The notes under the pieces: generated by a model | Told to the model about the DNA's origin: nothing | The model's database searches: none | The model's input: the letters and a program-made list of their open reading frames with translations, nothing else | In this document: positions 1-10,113 of the stretch, in pieces | How the letters are laid out: every line of letters begins with the position of its first letter | How positions within the stretch are numbered: the stretch's first letter is position 1 | Translations under genes and position numbers: made by a program | From: Membranipora membranacea | Taxonomy: Eukaryota; Bryozoa; Gymnolaemata; Cheilostomatida; Membraniporidae | Assembly (NCBI GenBank): GCA_914767715.1 | Contig: OU612070.1 | Coordinates: 16,635,501-16,695,500, forward strand | Length of the DNA stretch: 60,000 nucleotides | Reading direction: 5' to 3'

Positions 1-144
1 CTTACACTACTTAGCAAAAAAATATATATACTGTGGGATTATACTGAATTTTGCGGATGGGTCAAAGACTAGAAAACTACCACTATCGGTGATTGCTGCA
101 AAATTTCCAAATGAGACACTATCACTATCAGCGATCGCTGAAAA

Positions 145-210
145 TTAGATATGACTGAACACAATAAGCGCTCCAAACTGAGCAGGCTTATTGTGTTCAG
201 TCATATCTAA
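145..210. repeat. Perfect inverted repeat, 25-bp arms
   Basis: Arms at 145-169 and 186-210 are exact reverse complements separated by 16 bases, and the THAP exon's stop codon lies inside the second arm. No flanking duplication is visible. It may be a very short palindromic insertion or a hairpin in the transcript. Confidence 0.8.
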
Positions 211-568
211 TGTCAGTGTTTGCTGCGAGTTTGGTTGTTTCATGGTGTATTCTGACCAGCGTATATCTCTTCACTATTAGAAACTGTGGATAGTGTGGGA
301 AGGATCGGAAAATTGTTGGGATAGCATCCTTTTTTAGCAAAGCTCTCCCACCCACACCAGGAGGCCTTCTAAATGTATCTTGTTTCAAATGTTCGCTACA
401 AAGAACATCATATTTGGATGGAGTCCAGTTCTTGCGTTTAACGGCCGAAACCCATACCTTTAGTCTCTCCTCGTTATTTCTGGGGAAGGCGTGGAAGCTT
501 AAATTAGGATTTCCTGCCGGGTTATTTCCACAGCCGTAGGCTGCACACCAGATCCTAGATGACTTTTT
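197..568 (-). CDS. THAP-type zinc finger exon (partial gene)
   Basis: The minus strand reads an open exon from a splice acceptor (cttttag, at 569-575 on the + strand) to a stop at 197-199. It contains a full THAP signature: C-x4-C (CAAYGC), a spacer of about 50 residues, C-x2-H (CSEH), and the terminal motif DAIPTIF, which matches the AVPTIF box that closes THAP domains. THAP domains are C2CH zinc fingers that bind DNA and are related to P-element transposase. The start codon must lie in an exon further right that I could not identify. A GTGAAG near 268-273 could be a donor, so the last residues before the stop at 197 may be intronic. It could be a host transcription factor or part of a P-like or other transposon; no transposase domain is visible beside it. 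The domain call is firm, the gene limits are not. Confidence 0.72.
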   Translation of the reverse strand, partial: KKSSRIWCAAYGCGNNPAGNPNLSFHAFPRNNEERLKVWVSAVKRKNWTPSKYDVLCSEHLKQDTFRRPPGVGGRALLKKDAIPTIFRSFPHYPQFLIVKRYTLVRIHHETTKLAANTDIRYD

Positions 569-1099
569 CTAAAAGCATCACAAATGATAACATATACAAT
601 AATTATCATTAAACTACAGCTTTTGATATAATAAACAGAAATTGTAAAATCAATTTCATAGCAGTGTCAGCATGGCAAAGAAAGATTTGCGAGATCACCG
701 ATTAAGTCTACTCGCACTTTTTGACTGCTGTGCCAGTTCTGAGTTAGATATTTCGGGAGTAAATCAGAATTGTCATCTCAAATATTGTCCCTCCAGCCCC
801 CCCCCCCCCAGCCCCATCACTATTGTACCACCTTTTTTCTCTAACATTCAAATTTTATAGCACCCATCGATTATTATTTACTATGTCTTATATATAGCCT
901 TAAATTTAAGTGCATGTATAGAAGGATGTGGGTATTATTATGTGACAATATTTAATTGATTTCTATTTAAAAATAAATAAGGAAGCCTGTCCTCTTAGAT
1001 GGATGGGACAAGCAGAAATTATGTCAAAAAATTCAATCCAATAAAGACCGAAATATGACAATGCATACATGAGAGCCACCACTGGGCTGTTTCTTACCT

Positions 1100-1225
1100 T
1101 ATCATCTTGTGAAGTGGCAGCAGCAGGATTTTCATCTTGTGAAGATGAGGCAGCAAGATTATCATCTTATCATCTTGTGAAGATGAGGCAGCCAGATTAT
1201 CATCTTGTGAAGACGAGGTAGCAGG
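1100..1225. repeat. Tandem repeat, about 36 bp, 3-4 copies
   Basis: The unit is built on tatcatcttgtgaagatgag followed by gcagca(a/g)gatta. Four imperfect copies stand in tandem, and a lone related piece recurs near 1,345-1,372 (cttgtgaagatgagacagcagg). It is in frame only by chance and has no supported coding role. Confidence 0.7.
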
Positions 1226-1406
1226 CTGTAGGCTCATTTAAAAATAGTTTTGCTATAAACTGAGCGGCGTGGGTATTATATCCAAAACTTCCATGTTTGC
1301 CTTGTATCTCGCAACTGATGATAGTAAAATTGCAGCTGGGCTTACTTGTGAAGATGAGACAGCAGGCCGCAGGTTCACGTTATGTAAATAAATAATCTCA
1401 AGTATG

Positions 1407-1442
1407 AATATTCATACTTTGAAAATTCAAAGTATGAATATT
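1407..1442. repeat. Palindrome with 17-bp arms
   Basis: aatattcatactttgaa (1,407-1,423) is followed after two bases by its exact reverse complement (1,426-1,442). No target-site duplication is evident. Confidence 0.75.
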
Positions 1443-1997
1443 AAAACCAGTAACCACTTTGTTTACATAGTATCTTTCATCTTCTGTTTCAGTACAGGGC
1501 TGTATTTGTTTTGATAATTTGTATCTCATAAATTAAAACAGATCCAATATAATTTGGCTGGTATTATACCCTGCGTGCCTTGATTTACTATATTATTTCA
1601 TCGATGAGAGATGACCATATTCTTAATATATATATGTTAAGGGTATATGGCTGTGTTTGTTTCAATATTTATTGGCTAATGATTGTAACTTATCAGGTCT
1701 GTTCTCGCTTTGGATTCGCCTAAGGAGTCAATTTTTTATACCATCTCGTGCGGAAAGGTCTTTTACATAAACTCACAAATTTTCTCTGTGTTTAAATGAT
1801 TAGGGGCCGGACAAGGGCCGATATTATGTCCGGCGTCCCTCGATTTTTCACATTATTTCATTGAATGGTATATAGTAAACTATGGCTCACAGCACAAACT
1901 AATTACGTCATGTCGTGCTATTTAAGTGGGACACATTATGATCAGTGAAGCATAAGCATTGTCCTGTCTAGGTAGTATATTAAGTCTATGGGAGAAG

Positions 1998-2093
1998 CAT
2001 AAGGCCACGTGACTTTGATATAGCCTGTGATTTTTGTCCACCCCCACCCACTGACACAAATCACAGGCTATATCAAAGTCATGTGGCCTTATG
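1998..2093. mobile_element. 96-bp foldback MITE with 8-bp TSD
   Basis: The element begins CATAAGGCCACGTGACTTTG and ends with the near-exact reverse complement; TIRs of about 40 bp leave almost no interior. It is flanked on both sides by GGGAGAAG (1,990-1,997 and 2,094-2,101). Unit A2 has the single uninterrupted GGGAGAAG near 17,828, which is an empty site. An 8-bp TSD fits hAT, P or Merlin type elements; the family is not assigned. A related copy lies in unit A4 near 50,097-50,196. Confidence 0.85.
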
Positions 2094-2127
2094 GGGAGAA
2101 GTGAAACTTCAGGAGAGAGAAGGCGGA

Positions 2128-2165
2128 TATATAGTGGACAAGCAGAGTTGTGACTGCATATAAAG
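2128..2165 (+). promoter_or_regulatory. Candidate TATA region of gene A1
   Basis: Two TATA-like elements lie upstream of A1: TATATAG at 2,128-2,134 and TATAAAG at 2,159-2,165. Both recur in unit A2. In A4 the second has an extra A (ataataaag), and in A3 the region is missing because the unit is truncated. Promoter use is inferred from position and conservation between copies only. Confidence 0.35.
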
Positions 2166-2239
2166 AAACTATTTCTCCAGACAGGCAAGTACCCAAGTGT
2201 CTAACACCTTGGACTGTCTGTTTTATTTCATATAGTATG

Positions 2240-2533
2240 AACTAGCCATAAAAGGATGGCAATGCAGCTTGTTTGCAGTTATTTAAGGCTTGGGCTCACT
2301 GTTTATATACAACTGACCGACCATTGGTTGGTTGGGAAGGAGTTCATCCTAAAAGTCCTGGCATTGTATACACAATAAAGGTTAGCTGTGAAGTTCTTAG
2401 GCTTGTATGTCCCATAAGCACACTTATGGCAAGATTAGTGAGCCAAGCAAAGTACTATGGTTGCTCACTATATTGTTTTCTTCATTGTGGTAGTAGTATA
2501 CAAAAAACTGGTAAAGCTTAGGACATTAGTGAG
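2240..2533 (+). other. Candidate 5' leader exon of gene A1
   Basis: A strong splice donor (GAG|GTGAGT) follows position 2,533, and the coding exon is preceded by a clean acceptor (atttttag, ending 2,808). A 5' UTR intron from 2,534 to 2,808 is therefore likely. The donor is GAG|GTAAAT in A2 and A4 and AAG|GTAAAT in A3. The leader contains an open frame of about 82 codons in A1 and A2, but A4 breaks it with a 5-bp insertion, so I treat it as non-coding. Its 5' end is unknown. Confidence 0.4.
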
Positions 2534-2817
2534 GTGAGTATTGGTTTCTATACACAGGGCTCTCACGTACCACCATGGCTGCATGGGTGCAGCACCCACC
2601 AATGTGTACCACCACCAAAATAGAAAATTTTGAAGATGCACTTCCCTCGGTCCAGGATATCATCCACCCATTTAGGCAGGATAGGAAACAGGCTATGGAT
2701 ATGGATGGCTGATACCATGGACATGGAAAAAATACAGGCTTGCAAGCCCCTGCGGCACATGTTTGCTTCCATAGCTGACAGCCAGTGATTTCCTTGATAT
2801 ATTTTTAGGTCCCGCAA

Positions 2818-5800
2818 ATGATGGCAGCAGCAGAATCAAAAGAAGAAGGATTTCTAGAGTGTGGATTATGTTTTGAAAATGATCCACTCAAGCGATTACC
2901 CTGCAATCCTGGTCACATATATTGTGTAACTTGTCTGACCAAAGACTCCGAAGTGACTCAGATTATCAAATGTCCGCTGTGCAGGTAACCTATCGTGTTA
3001 ATATAGTTGCGCTCATTGCATAGCTGCACGCACATAATCAATAGTTGCCACTTGTCAAAACTGATAATCATGAGTTTAGGACAAAAATTGGAGATGGTAA
3101 GGCATAATAACAAAGTTTTATCCAGTAAATGTGAATGCGAAACTCGGCCAGAGATTTAGAGGAATTATCACCTCTCTCCGCTTTCACTCCTTGAATCAAT
3201 CAATTATAGCACTGGTCTACTTCGGCACACAAGAGTTGCAGATCCTGATTTCATATCTTTGACCTGCAACAAAGCAAGGAGTTGTAGACCTACAGTTGTA
3301 GGTCTACAACTCCTTGAACAAAGTCACAAGTAAAACTATTATCTTATTCTTAGGTTTGTCTTGAGGAGACCCAATATTATACAACTATAATATTTCTGCA
3401 CACAAGCAATGTTTGCCACATGCTGGCTCTTGAAAGGTCTTAGCGTCATGAGTAGGATATGCTTCAATTTGATAGAGCATCAGCAGTCACCAGGGCACAA
3501 GCTCTCTTGCAGTCACATCTCTATGAAGTGCTCTGAACATTGGGCGTTGTTGAAGCCACTGATGTTCTGTAAGAGATGGCAACTGGGAATGTGGTAGAAG
3601 AAAGATTTGTTCAAGCAACAACTCATTCAAATACCTTATGGTACACGATGATTATTAATAGCACAACTTCAACCAGTTATGTTCTCAAAAGTGACTAGCA
3701 CAATTATGCTTTCTTTTTAGAACTGTGTTTGATGAAGGTATAGATGACATCCCATCAGCAGGTGCTCCACTAGACAAGTTTCTGTGCTGTGATGTTTGTA
3801 TGAGAAAAGATGACAAGAGAAGACTGGCTCAGATTTACTGTGTGGTCTGCCAAAAAAAGTTTTGTACTCCTCATGAAAAGGTACAGATCATTTTCAGGAT
3901 TTGAATGTATGCTAGACTGTCAAAGCAATCATACACTCATAAACAAGCATAAATGAAATACCTCTGCTGGTGGCCATTTTTTGTATTCATTGAACTTTGT
4001 TGACACCATAAAAGTCATACCTATGAATTCTCACCCATAGTTTGGTAGTCGTACGCTCATTAGCCCGGGTACAATGTAATAATCTTCATAGTATGATGCA
4101 TTCTTGCTTAATGGATGTACATATTCTATAACAATTGTTGTGAAGCATAAGCCGCAATACCATGATGCTGTTTTCAAATAGTTTATTTTCCTTCTATCAA
4201 AGAGCCATAACGATGCACTGGATGACCACATGCGTATTAGAATGGATGAGTATAAGAAAGATTGGAGAAAAATGGAGACAAGATACTGTGAGAAACACTC
4301 AAGGAAACCCTACTCCATAACTTGTGTAAAATGCCCCAGATTATTTTGTGGGGATTGTTTCGACCAATTGGAAGCCTGCTCTGATGGTTAGTGGGTAGAA
4401 TCATTTATCTCAGATACGGAACAAACTTCCTTCTTGTCTTGAAATAAACCCAAGTCATATAATCAAAAATATCGGAGCAGTGTAATTTTCTAAATTAATA
4501 TTTGATAAACCGATATATATTGTAATAAATGACAGTAAACATCTTAGACCTCCCCATATTTGGTACTATTTGAAAGCTGTCAGTTTAAGTCTTTGTTTCT
4601 GAGCCTGGAATGAAGTACCCTCTCCATGTATATTTTGATAAATATCTTATATAGGTGACAGGCATGAGCTGAGGTCAATATCAAACATGGTCGCAAAGCT
4701 AATCGAGATGGTTAATGAGAAGAAGGTATGGATCTTCGATAAGGAGGAGCACCTGTTAGGAATGTCCAAACAGCTGACAGCTGTCATATCAGACTGGGAT
4801 ACAGAAACTCAAGAGTTGATTGACAAGCTACATAACGCCAGAGATAAACAAGTATATAGAATTCTATGACAAACATTTCCGGGTGCAGGAGGGCAGCTCC
4901 TAGTTATACGTTGTTACTAGTCAGACTGATCATATAGCAGTTATTATCGATTTGATTCTTAGGGAACATAGTAGCAATAGGATAGGAGCATAGGAGCATA
5001 ATGTTCTTACTTCGACTAGGTTATTATAAAGAAAACTTGGTAACTGTGATTGAGCTCACAAGCTAGAACACAGAATAAAACAATTAAAATGTGGAAAGGG
5101 AGTCTTATAGTAATTAAATAATAAAATTAATGCGTTGATACAGATCTAATATAGAATCAACAAAGGATGATCACATCAGGTACAAGCGATTAATAGCCTT
5201 TCACATTTACTTTTAGGTTGCAGGTCTTATGCAGCAATATGTTGAGCTTGAGGAAAATCTGATAGAACTCAGAAATCAATCCAGAATTGAGGTGACAAGT
5301 TTTCTGGATGATAAGATCGGATGTCTCCTGGATAAGCTCAGCAGACAAGTAGCTAGGATAGATACCAGACTTTTCACTCATCATGAGGTAGCTACAAGGT
5401 AGAATATCTATTCGGATCGGCTATCATCTTGTTTCATATTGCCATTGTTACGTTGATAAGTATCACTGAGACCTTCACCTGTAGGTGAAGAAGTATTCGA
5501 AAATCCAATTTATTTTGGCATAGAAAATAATTTTTCAGTTTCATACGCCCATGATTATCTTTAACGGCTTGATTGATCATGATTCAAAATGAGCTGAATT
5601 TGCAAGTTGCCTGTTTTAGTCTGTCCTTTTAGTCGCGGGCTGTGGACTTTCCTATAGTGTAGCCCCCTACAATATTTGAAATGTACCGTAATACCTCTCT
5701 TATAAGGCACCGCCCTGAAAAGTGAAGCACCTCCTTCAGAAACAATAAAAATTTTCCAGTTATAAGGCACCCCACAGCTGTAAGGCACCCCTTTGAAAAA

Positions 5801-8012
5801 AAAATGTATTCCGGTGGGATTCGAACTCGCAACTTCGTGTTTACAAGACGCGGCTTTGGTCCAAGTTAAATATAAAAATGCTTCAAATGATAGCTGACCC
5901 TATATGCTCCACTCTTATAGACGCCTTCATCTACAAGGCAAGCGCCTTATAGGTGAGGTATAAGTATGTTTTCATGGTTTTTCCTGTGCACGTGATTTTC
6001 TTCACTTGAGTAGGAGGTGGCTCAGTTGGTTAGAGTGCCAGTCCTTAAGCATGCAAGTGATGAAGGTCGTTGTTTGAACCCCACTGCAGTCCATTGACTA
6101 CCGGGGTTAGCCCCCCAGGAGTGCTCCGACCTGCCTGCAAACAGAGAGCATCTTCGCACAGACATTGCGGCCTCGGCATTAAGGCGACTAATAATGCAAT
6201 GTCTGAATACGTCTTACCCCCCACCGATTCAGCTGCATTCTCAGCCATCCTTATATTCTACCAGGTAGATGTTGCAGATGGATACAAAGAGACAGAGAAA
6301 CTTATAGAAGAACTGATGAATATGAAGATCCCTCAATATAAACCTTCATCTAATCATGTCCAGCTCTCTGATAACGGTATCTCCTGATTTATTTATCAAA
6401 ATCTCTATTCTTTTCTATTCTATGTAATGTACTGCTTCGTATCACGATAACAGTTTCATATTTTGATATTAAAACTTCTTTATCACTCAGTAACATCCTT
6501 CTTACCTTATTCAATATTATTTTACTGTACTGTAAATATAGAACATTGCGTATGGGAAAGGATTTCATCGGATATTGTTCATCTTTCTCTCCCTACCTCC
6601 CCCTTGCCGCATGAATCACTGTTGTCAATTACTGTTATCAATCCATCGCAGCTAACTTTGCGGAATGAAGCTATAAATGATGTGTCTGATTTCATTTTCA
6701 GATTGTTGCGATGTTCAGCTTGCTGTCGAGATAACACAATCATCCCGACTTCTGGTGGATCTGCCCCTTTTAGCCAATCATGATCCTCCAACTTCTATAA
6801 AAATATTCAGTACTGTCCAACTCCCCTCTTATGTCCACTCTGTCACTAAATACCAGAATTTAATTTATGCTGGTCTGGAAAATAGACTCATGAGGGTCAC
6901 TGAACCTGTTAATACCAGCTCACCGTCTGAGTTTGTGAAAAATGTTGGGGGTTATGTATCCAGTGCCCATGTGTATAATAATGAGCTGTATGTATTATCA
7001 CATAATGCCAGAAAGGTTTATGTGTATGACTTACAGGGTAATCTAAAGAGGTCCTGGTCCCATAACAGTAACAGTAGAAACTTTAATAAGCTCAGAGTAG
7101 TAAACGAGAGGGTGGTTGTCCCAGATGGATCTTCTCAATCTCTAACTGTTTATACTCTTCAAGGTCAGCTTATAAAACAGATCAAATGTCCTGGTATGTC
7201 AACAAACGATAAAGCATTAGCTGTATGCGGAGATGACTCTGTTATCTTAACTGACCGAGGTACAAACAGTGTACTCAGAGTGAACCTAGACAGTGGGGAG
7301 GTGATGTGGACATCTAGACATATAGACCAGCCACAAGGAGTCGTCTGCTACAAGAACAGATACGTACTCGTGTCAAACTGTAACCCAGAAACTAAGATAT
7401 GGATACTGGATGTGGATACAGGTATATTCATAATATTTGCATGATTTATATACACTTTGTATATTGGTAAATGACAGAGCTATTATTTATCGGCATATCT
7501 TTTGTGCTCAATTAAATTTGTGAGAGAAACCAGTTCTATCTTGGCCCAACTGTTCCTATCCTTCACTCAGCATTCAGTCAATGATAATGCGAGTTGGGAT
7601 TTCTTCAGCTAAGGTTGTTTTGCAAATAAGATAATGATACTGTATCATCGATTATTATGTAAATATATGTTAAATTTAATGTTGCCGATCAAGTCGTATA
7701 TTTGTATAACATGTATCACCGTACATAAATAATTTAGAAGGCATAATGTTATAGTCTTCTTGTGGAGTATGTCAGTGTCTTAATCCTGGCTTATCTTGTG
7801 AAACAGAAAAATATTCCTAAAATACACACTGATTTCTCCTTTATTTTGATTTCTCAATGAATTTTTATTTTACAGGTGAGAAAGTAGGTGAGCTCTGCGG
7901 CCAGACAGGGGGGAGCTGTTATCACTTTGACCTGGATATTGATGGTGACACTCTGATTGTTGCTAAATACAATCTAAACTCAATACAGTGCTATGAGCTG
8001 ATCACAGAATAA
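2818..8012 (+). CDS. TRIM gene A1: RING, B-box1, B-box2, coiled coil, NHL-like propeller
   Basis: Probable E3 ubiquitin ligase of the TRIM (RBCC) class, about 615 residues. Exons: 2818-2984, 3721-3880, 4203-4386, 4655-4851, 5217-5387, 6265-6376, 6702-7421, 7876-8012; all boundaries are GT-AG and all phases join. The RING has C15, C18, C29, H33, C36, C39, C52, C55. B-box 1 has C79, C82, C96, C99, C104, H107, H111. B-box 2 has C138, H141, C150, C153, C158, C161, H174. Exons 4-6 form the coiled coil (about 175-330). Exons 7-8 hold six blades of about 38-40 residues of the type 'V.V.D....SL.VY...G', closest in style to NHL propellers. The start is the first of two adjacent ATGs. In known TRIMs the RING recruits E2, the coiled coil dimerises and the propeller binds protein or RNA. 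The frame is intact. An AATAAA lies at 8,555-8,560. TRIM2/3/32/71-type architecture is a domain-order match, not proven orthology, and no filamin domain is seen. Confidence 0.88.
3275..3316. mobile_element. 42-bp palindromic micro-insertion, 7-bp TSD
   Basis: It lies in A1 intron 1. The arms (CAAGGAGTTGTAGACCTACA and its reverse complement) are perfect with a 2-bp centre. AACAAAG flanks both sides (3,268-3,274 and 3,317-3,323). A4 has no insertion at the same place (gcaacaagtcacaag), so this is a young insertion. Confidence 0.85.
5684..5960. mobile_element. TA-flanked MITE containing a pseudo-tRNA (A1 intron 5)
   Basis: The TIRs are CCGTAATACCTCTCTTATAA on the left and, on the right, the reverse complement of cgccttataggtgaggta, with TA at both ends. 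Unit A3 is an empty site (gaaacgtataaatat near 34,070). A TA target suggests the Tc1/mariner group. Copies in A2 (about 21,395-21,650) and A4 (about 53,720-53,980) share a deletion of the left end. Inside, the minus strand carries a tRNA-like segment (5,806-5,870). Confidence 0.72.
5806..5870 (-). pseudogene. tRNA-like sequence (Thr-TGT-like) inside a MITE
   Basis: On the minus strand a T-arm like segment (gcgagttcgaatcccacc) follows an anticodon-like arm with a loop reading cttgtaa, which would give anticodon TGT. The D-arm and acceptor stem are not convincing, so this is a tRNA-derived relic and not a gene. It recurs in the A2 and A4 copies of the element. Confidence 0.5.
6015..6225 (+). 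repeat. tRNA-derived SINE in A1 intron 5
   Basis: It starts aggtggctcagttggttaga, an A-box-like promoter, followed by a degraded B box (ttgtttgaacccc) and a tail ending ctaataatgcaatgtctgaa. The same element sits in the same intron in all four units, and a related one occurs near 12,541 and 40,725, so its arrival predates the duplications. Confidence 0.7.
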
Positions 8013-9403
8013 GTAACTAATGATCCACTCTGTTCTTGGTTCTTTCAATCAGTTCCGGTCAATGATATGAATTTATGGATCAGTGGTAAATTACATAGCG
8101 TGGCTATTAGTGGGAATATGCCATCCGTATAAAGCTTTGTGTCAGGATCTAAAGAAAGCTATAAATCTGGAAGCTTTTACGTGATGCATTGATTGACGTC
8201 CCAGTCACAACATTCAAAAACTCAGGCAAGCTGCTTGACAGAAGATTACAAGTGTCCACTATTCTAGTTTCTGAACTTATGGACCAATCAGAGATTAATA
8301 ATGCGGTCCAGCATACATGAATAGCCATACGCTGGCTCAGGGTCAGATATGTACTCCTCACCCATCCTCATATATCAGTGGTTCTGGTTGTAATATAAGG
8401 TCTAGCGGTACAAGTTTGAAGGTGTGTTTTCCTCTACTGTGTTATCACCCATATTTCTCTCTGACTCTCTGTTCATTCTCTTTTCTGAATGATGTTTTCC
8501 CGTGTCTTTATTAATAGATGAGTCTTTAAAACACTATCCAAATCGCAAGTATGAAATAAATAATGGCAGTGCGAAATATGTTTTATAGTGAAAGGAGTTT
8601 TTTTGTAGTTTTTGAACACAAGCTTCAAATAACCGTTTTTTTTTGCTTGTACAAGAGTATCTCTGTTTAATATTTTATATCCTTAATTACATTTTGATTT
8701 CCAGTGTTTCGTTGCCTTGCTCAATGTACAGATGATGATTTCTGTTGTCAGCTACCATGTTTATTCTACATTATTAAAATCTATCTTAACAGGATTATTT
8801 TGAGCATGAGTTTTATTGGGATTAACCTAGTTCTAGGTCAGAGATCAAATACACTGAAGTTTAATATGGTTGCTGGTGGTTGCACACCATAATCAACCAG
8901 ATAAACAAAAAAAGATATATTTTCTATAAAATAACCACTTGATTTAATGTTAATCATACTGATCAAGCCTCAAGAGGTGCGACTGATAAGTATCCAGTCA
9001 TTCCACCTAAAAATGATACTTCACCCATCTCCTGTCAATATATGCTGACCCCCATGTCTCTACCGTATAAACATCTCCTCTATGGGCAATTGCTTCCTCT
9101 TTCATTCAGATAGGACGACTCTTATATTTTGTTTTGTAGCAGCTATCTTACTGGATTAGTTTTAATCACGTATGTTTATAGCCGTAAGTAGGATTCATTA
9201 TCTCAAGATCCTTTTTAACAGAATTACAGAATCTTCACACAGTGCTGTTGTTAAATCCAAACAGATGCGCTCTCTGCTTTTTGTGGCTTGTTTGAGTTCT
9301 CAGCCTGCCAGCCCAACTCTAGTGAGCAAATTCACGGCGTACCACTGCGAAAAACTCGCAATTACAACCTTGATCTTGGTATTATGTAATCAGATCATCA
9401 TAT

Positions 9404-9433
9404 CACAGAGTAAGGATATATCCTTACTCTGTG
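9404..9433. mobile_element. 30-bp perfect palindrome with 7-bp TSD
   Basis: cacagagtaaggata and its reverse complement meet with no spacer. ATCATAT flanks both sides (9,397-9,403 and 9,434-9,440). Units A2, A3 and A4 have the uninterrupted sequence (for example catatctagttaat near 26,450), so the insertion is specific to A1. Confidence 0.85.
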
Positions 9434-9552
9434 ATCATATCTAGTTAATTTCATCAGTATAATTGCTTTTCTATGTCAGACATTCAAGTCTGGTTTTGGG
9501 TTTGTGATCACAATATGCTGTGTCATGCTGAGCTGCTCTGTGAGGACACACC

Positions 9553-9699
9553 TCACCTACAACTATTATTCACTGCACTGTTTTTCAACCCCTTTTTGTG
9601 CAAAAGCTCTTCAAAGGCTTCACCACCAGCATTGACTTATTCACACCTCTCCCATACGTTTTTGCACAACACTTTCAATACTTTATTATGCCTAAACAT
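9553..9699 (-). pseudogene. Broken copy of a 48-residue minus-strand frame
   Basis: This aligns with the open 48-codon frames of A3 (37,427-37,573) and A4 (57,545-57,691) but has an in-frame TAA at 9,637-9,639. It is not a recognised family. Confidence 0.35.
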
Positions 9700-10011
9700 G
9701 TATCTACCGAGTCTGATTGAAAATTATACAATGCATGCCGTAATGTACTCTAGACCAATCACCATTGTATAAAAAACACATATGATAGGTTTTAACAATA
9801 GTTATATCAATGGACTATATACATGTTACATTTGTTACATACGTATATTGTTAATGGATTTATAATTGAGCGTCTTGATTAGCGTTTCAATTGTAATAAT
9901 TTATAATGCGTAAAAACATCATAATATATGTATAAGGTTTTAGGTAGCAGTGCACAACTGACATACAGTATATATTCATTCTGTCAAGGGGTTGAATCTA
10001 CACATCTTGAA

Positions 10012-10113
10012 ATGGCTACAAGTGGTGATAAAACTTCAATGGACGCATCTGAGTTCAGATCTGTATATGAGAGTGAAGGGCAGTATAACCTGACTGTACA
10101 GATTCCATATTGA
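10012..10113 (+). CDS. Small conserved frame (33 residues, starts MATSGDKTS)
   Basis: A short frame that starts ATG, ends TGA and is intact in all four units (also 27,402-27,503; 37,886-37,987; 58,002-58,103). In A4 a 1-bp loss just upstream breaks the longer frame but spares this one, which favours this ATG. Differences between copies are mostly amino-acid changing (A/I/V at one codon, S/R at another), so selection is not shown. No family is recognised; it may be non-coding. Confidence 0.25.
   Translation: MATSGDKTSMDASEFRSVYESEGQYNLTVQIPY

Larger units (their letters stand above)
569..1989. other. Intergenic, repeat-rich, no supported gene
   Basis: I see no convincing coding exon here. 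The stretch holds a poly-C run near 798-810, a tandem repeat at 1,100-1,225, a 17-bp-arm palindrome at 1,407-1,442, and two diverged copies of a segment ending in a 'cctcgattt...attatttcat' motif (near 1,560-1,605 and 1,800-1,865). It is not shared with the other repeat units of the window, so it lies outside the duplicated block. Confidence 0.6.

Noticed and set aside
1100-1225. CRISPR-like array
   Set aside because: Units are contiguous without unique spacers and the DNA is eukaryotic; it is a simple tandem repeat.
2273-2521. 82-codon open frame upstream of A1 (also in A2 and A3)
   Set aside because: It is broken by a 5-bp insertion in A4, has no start context or homology, and ends just before a splice donor; better explained as leader sequence.
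2563-2887. Overlapping minus-strand open frames upstream of and across the RING exon
   Set aside because: They are antisense shadows of the leader and RING exon and recur only because the units are duplicated.
6015-6100. Functional tRNA gene in A1 intron 5
   Set aside because: A and B boxes are recognisable but no cloverleaf forms and a common non-tRNA tail follows; it is a SINE.
8149-8514. Open frames after the A genes (MRSTYLTLSQ..., MNSHTLAQGQ...)
   Set aside because: They lie in the 3' flank, lack domains and change freely between copies.
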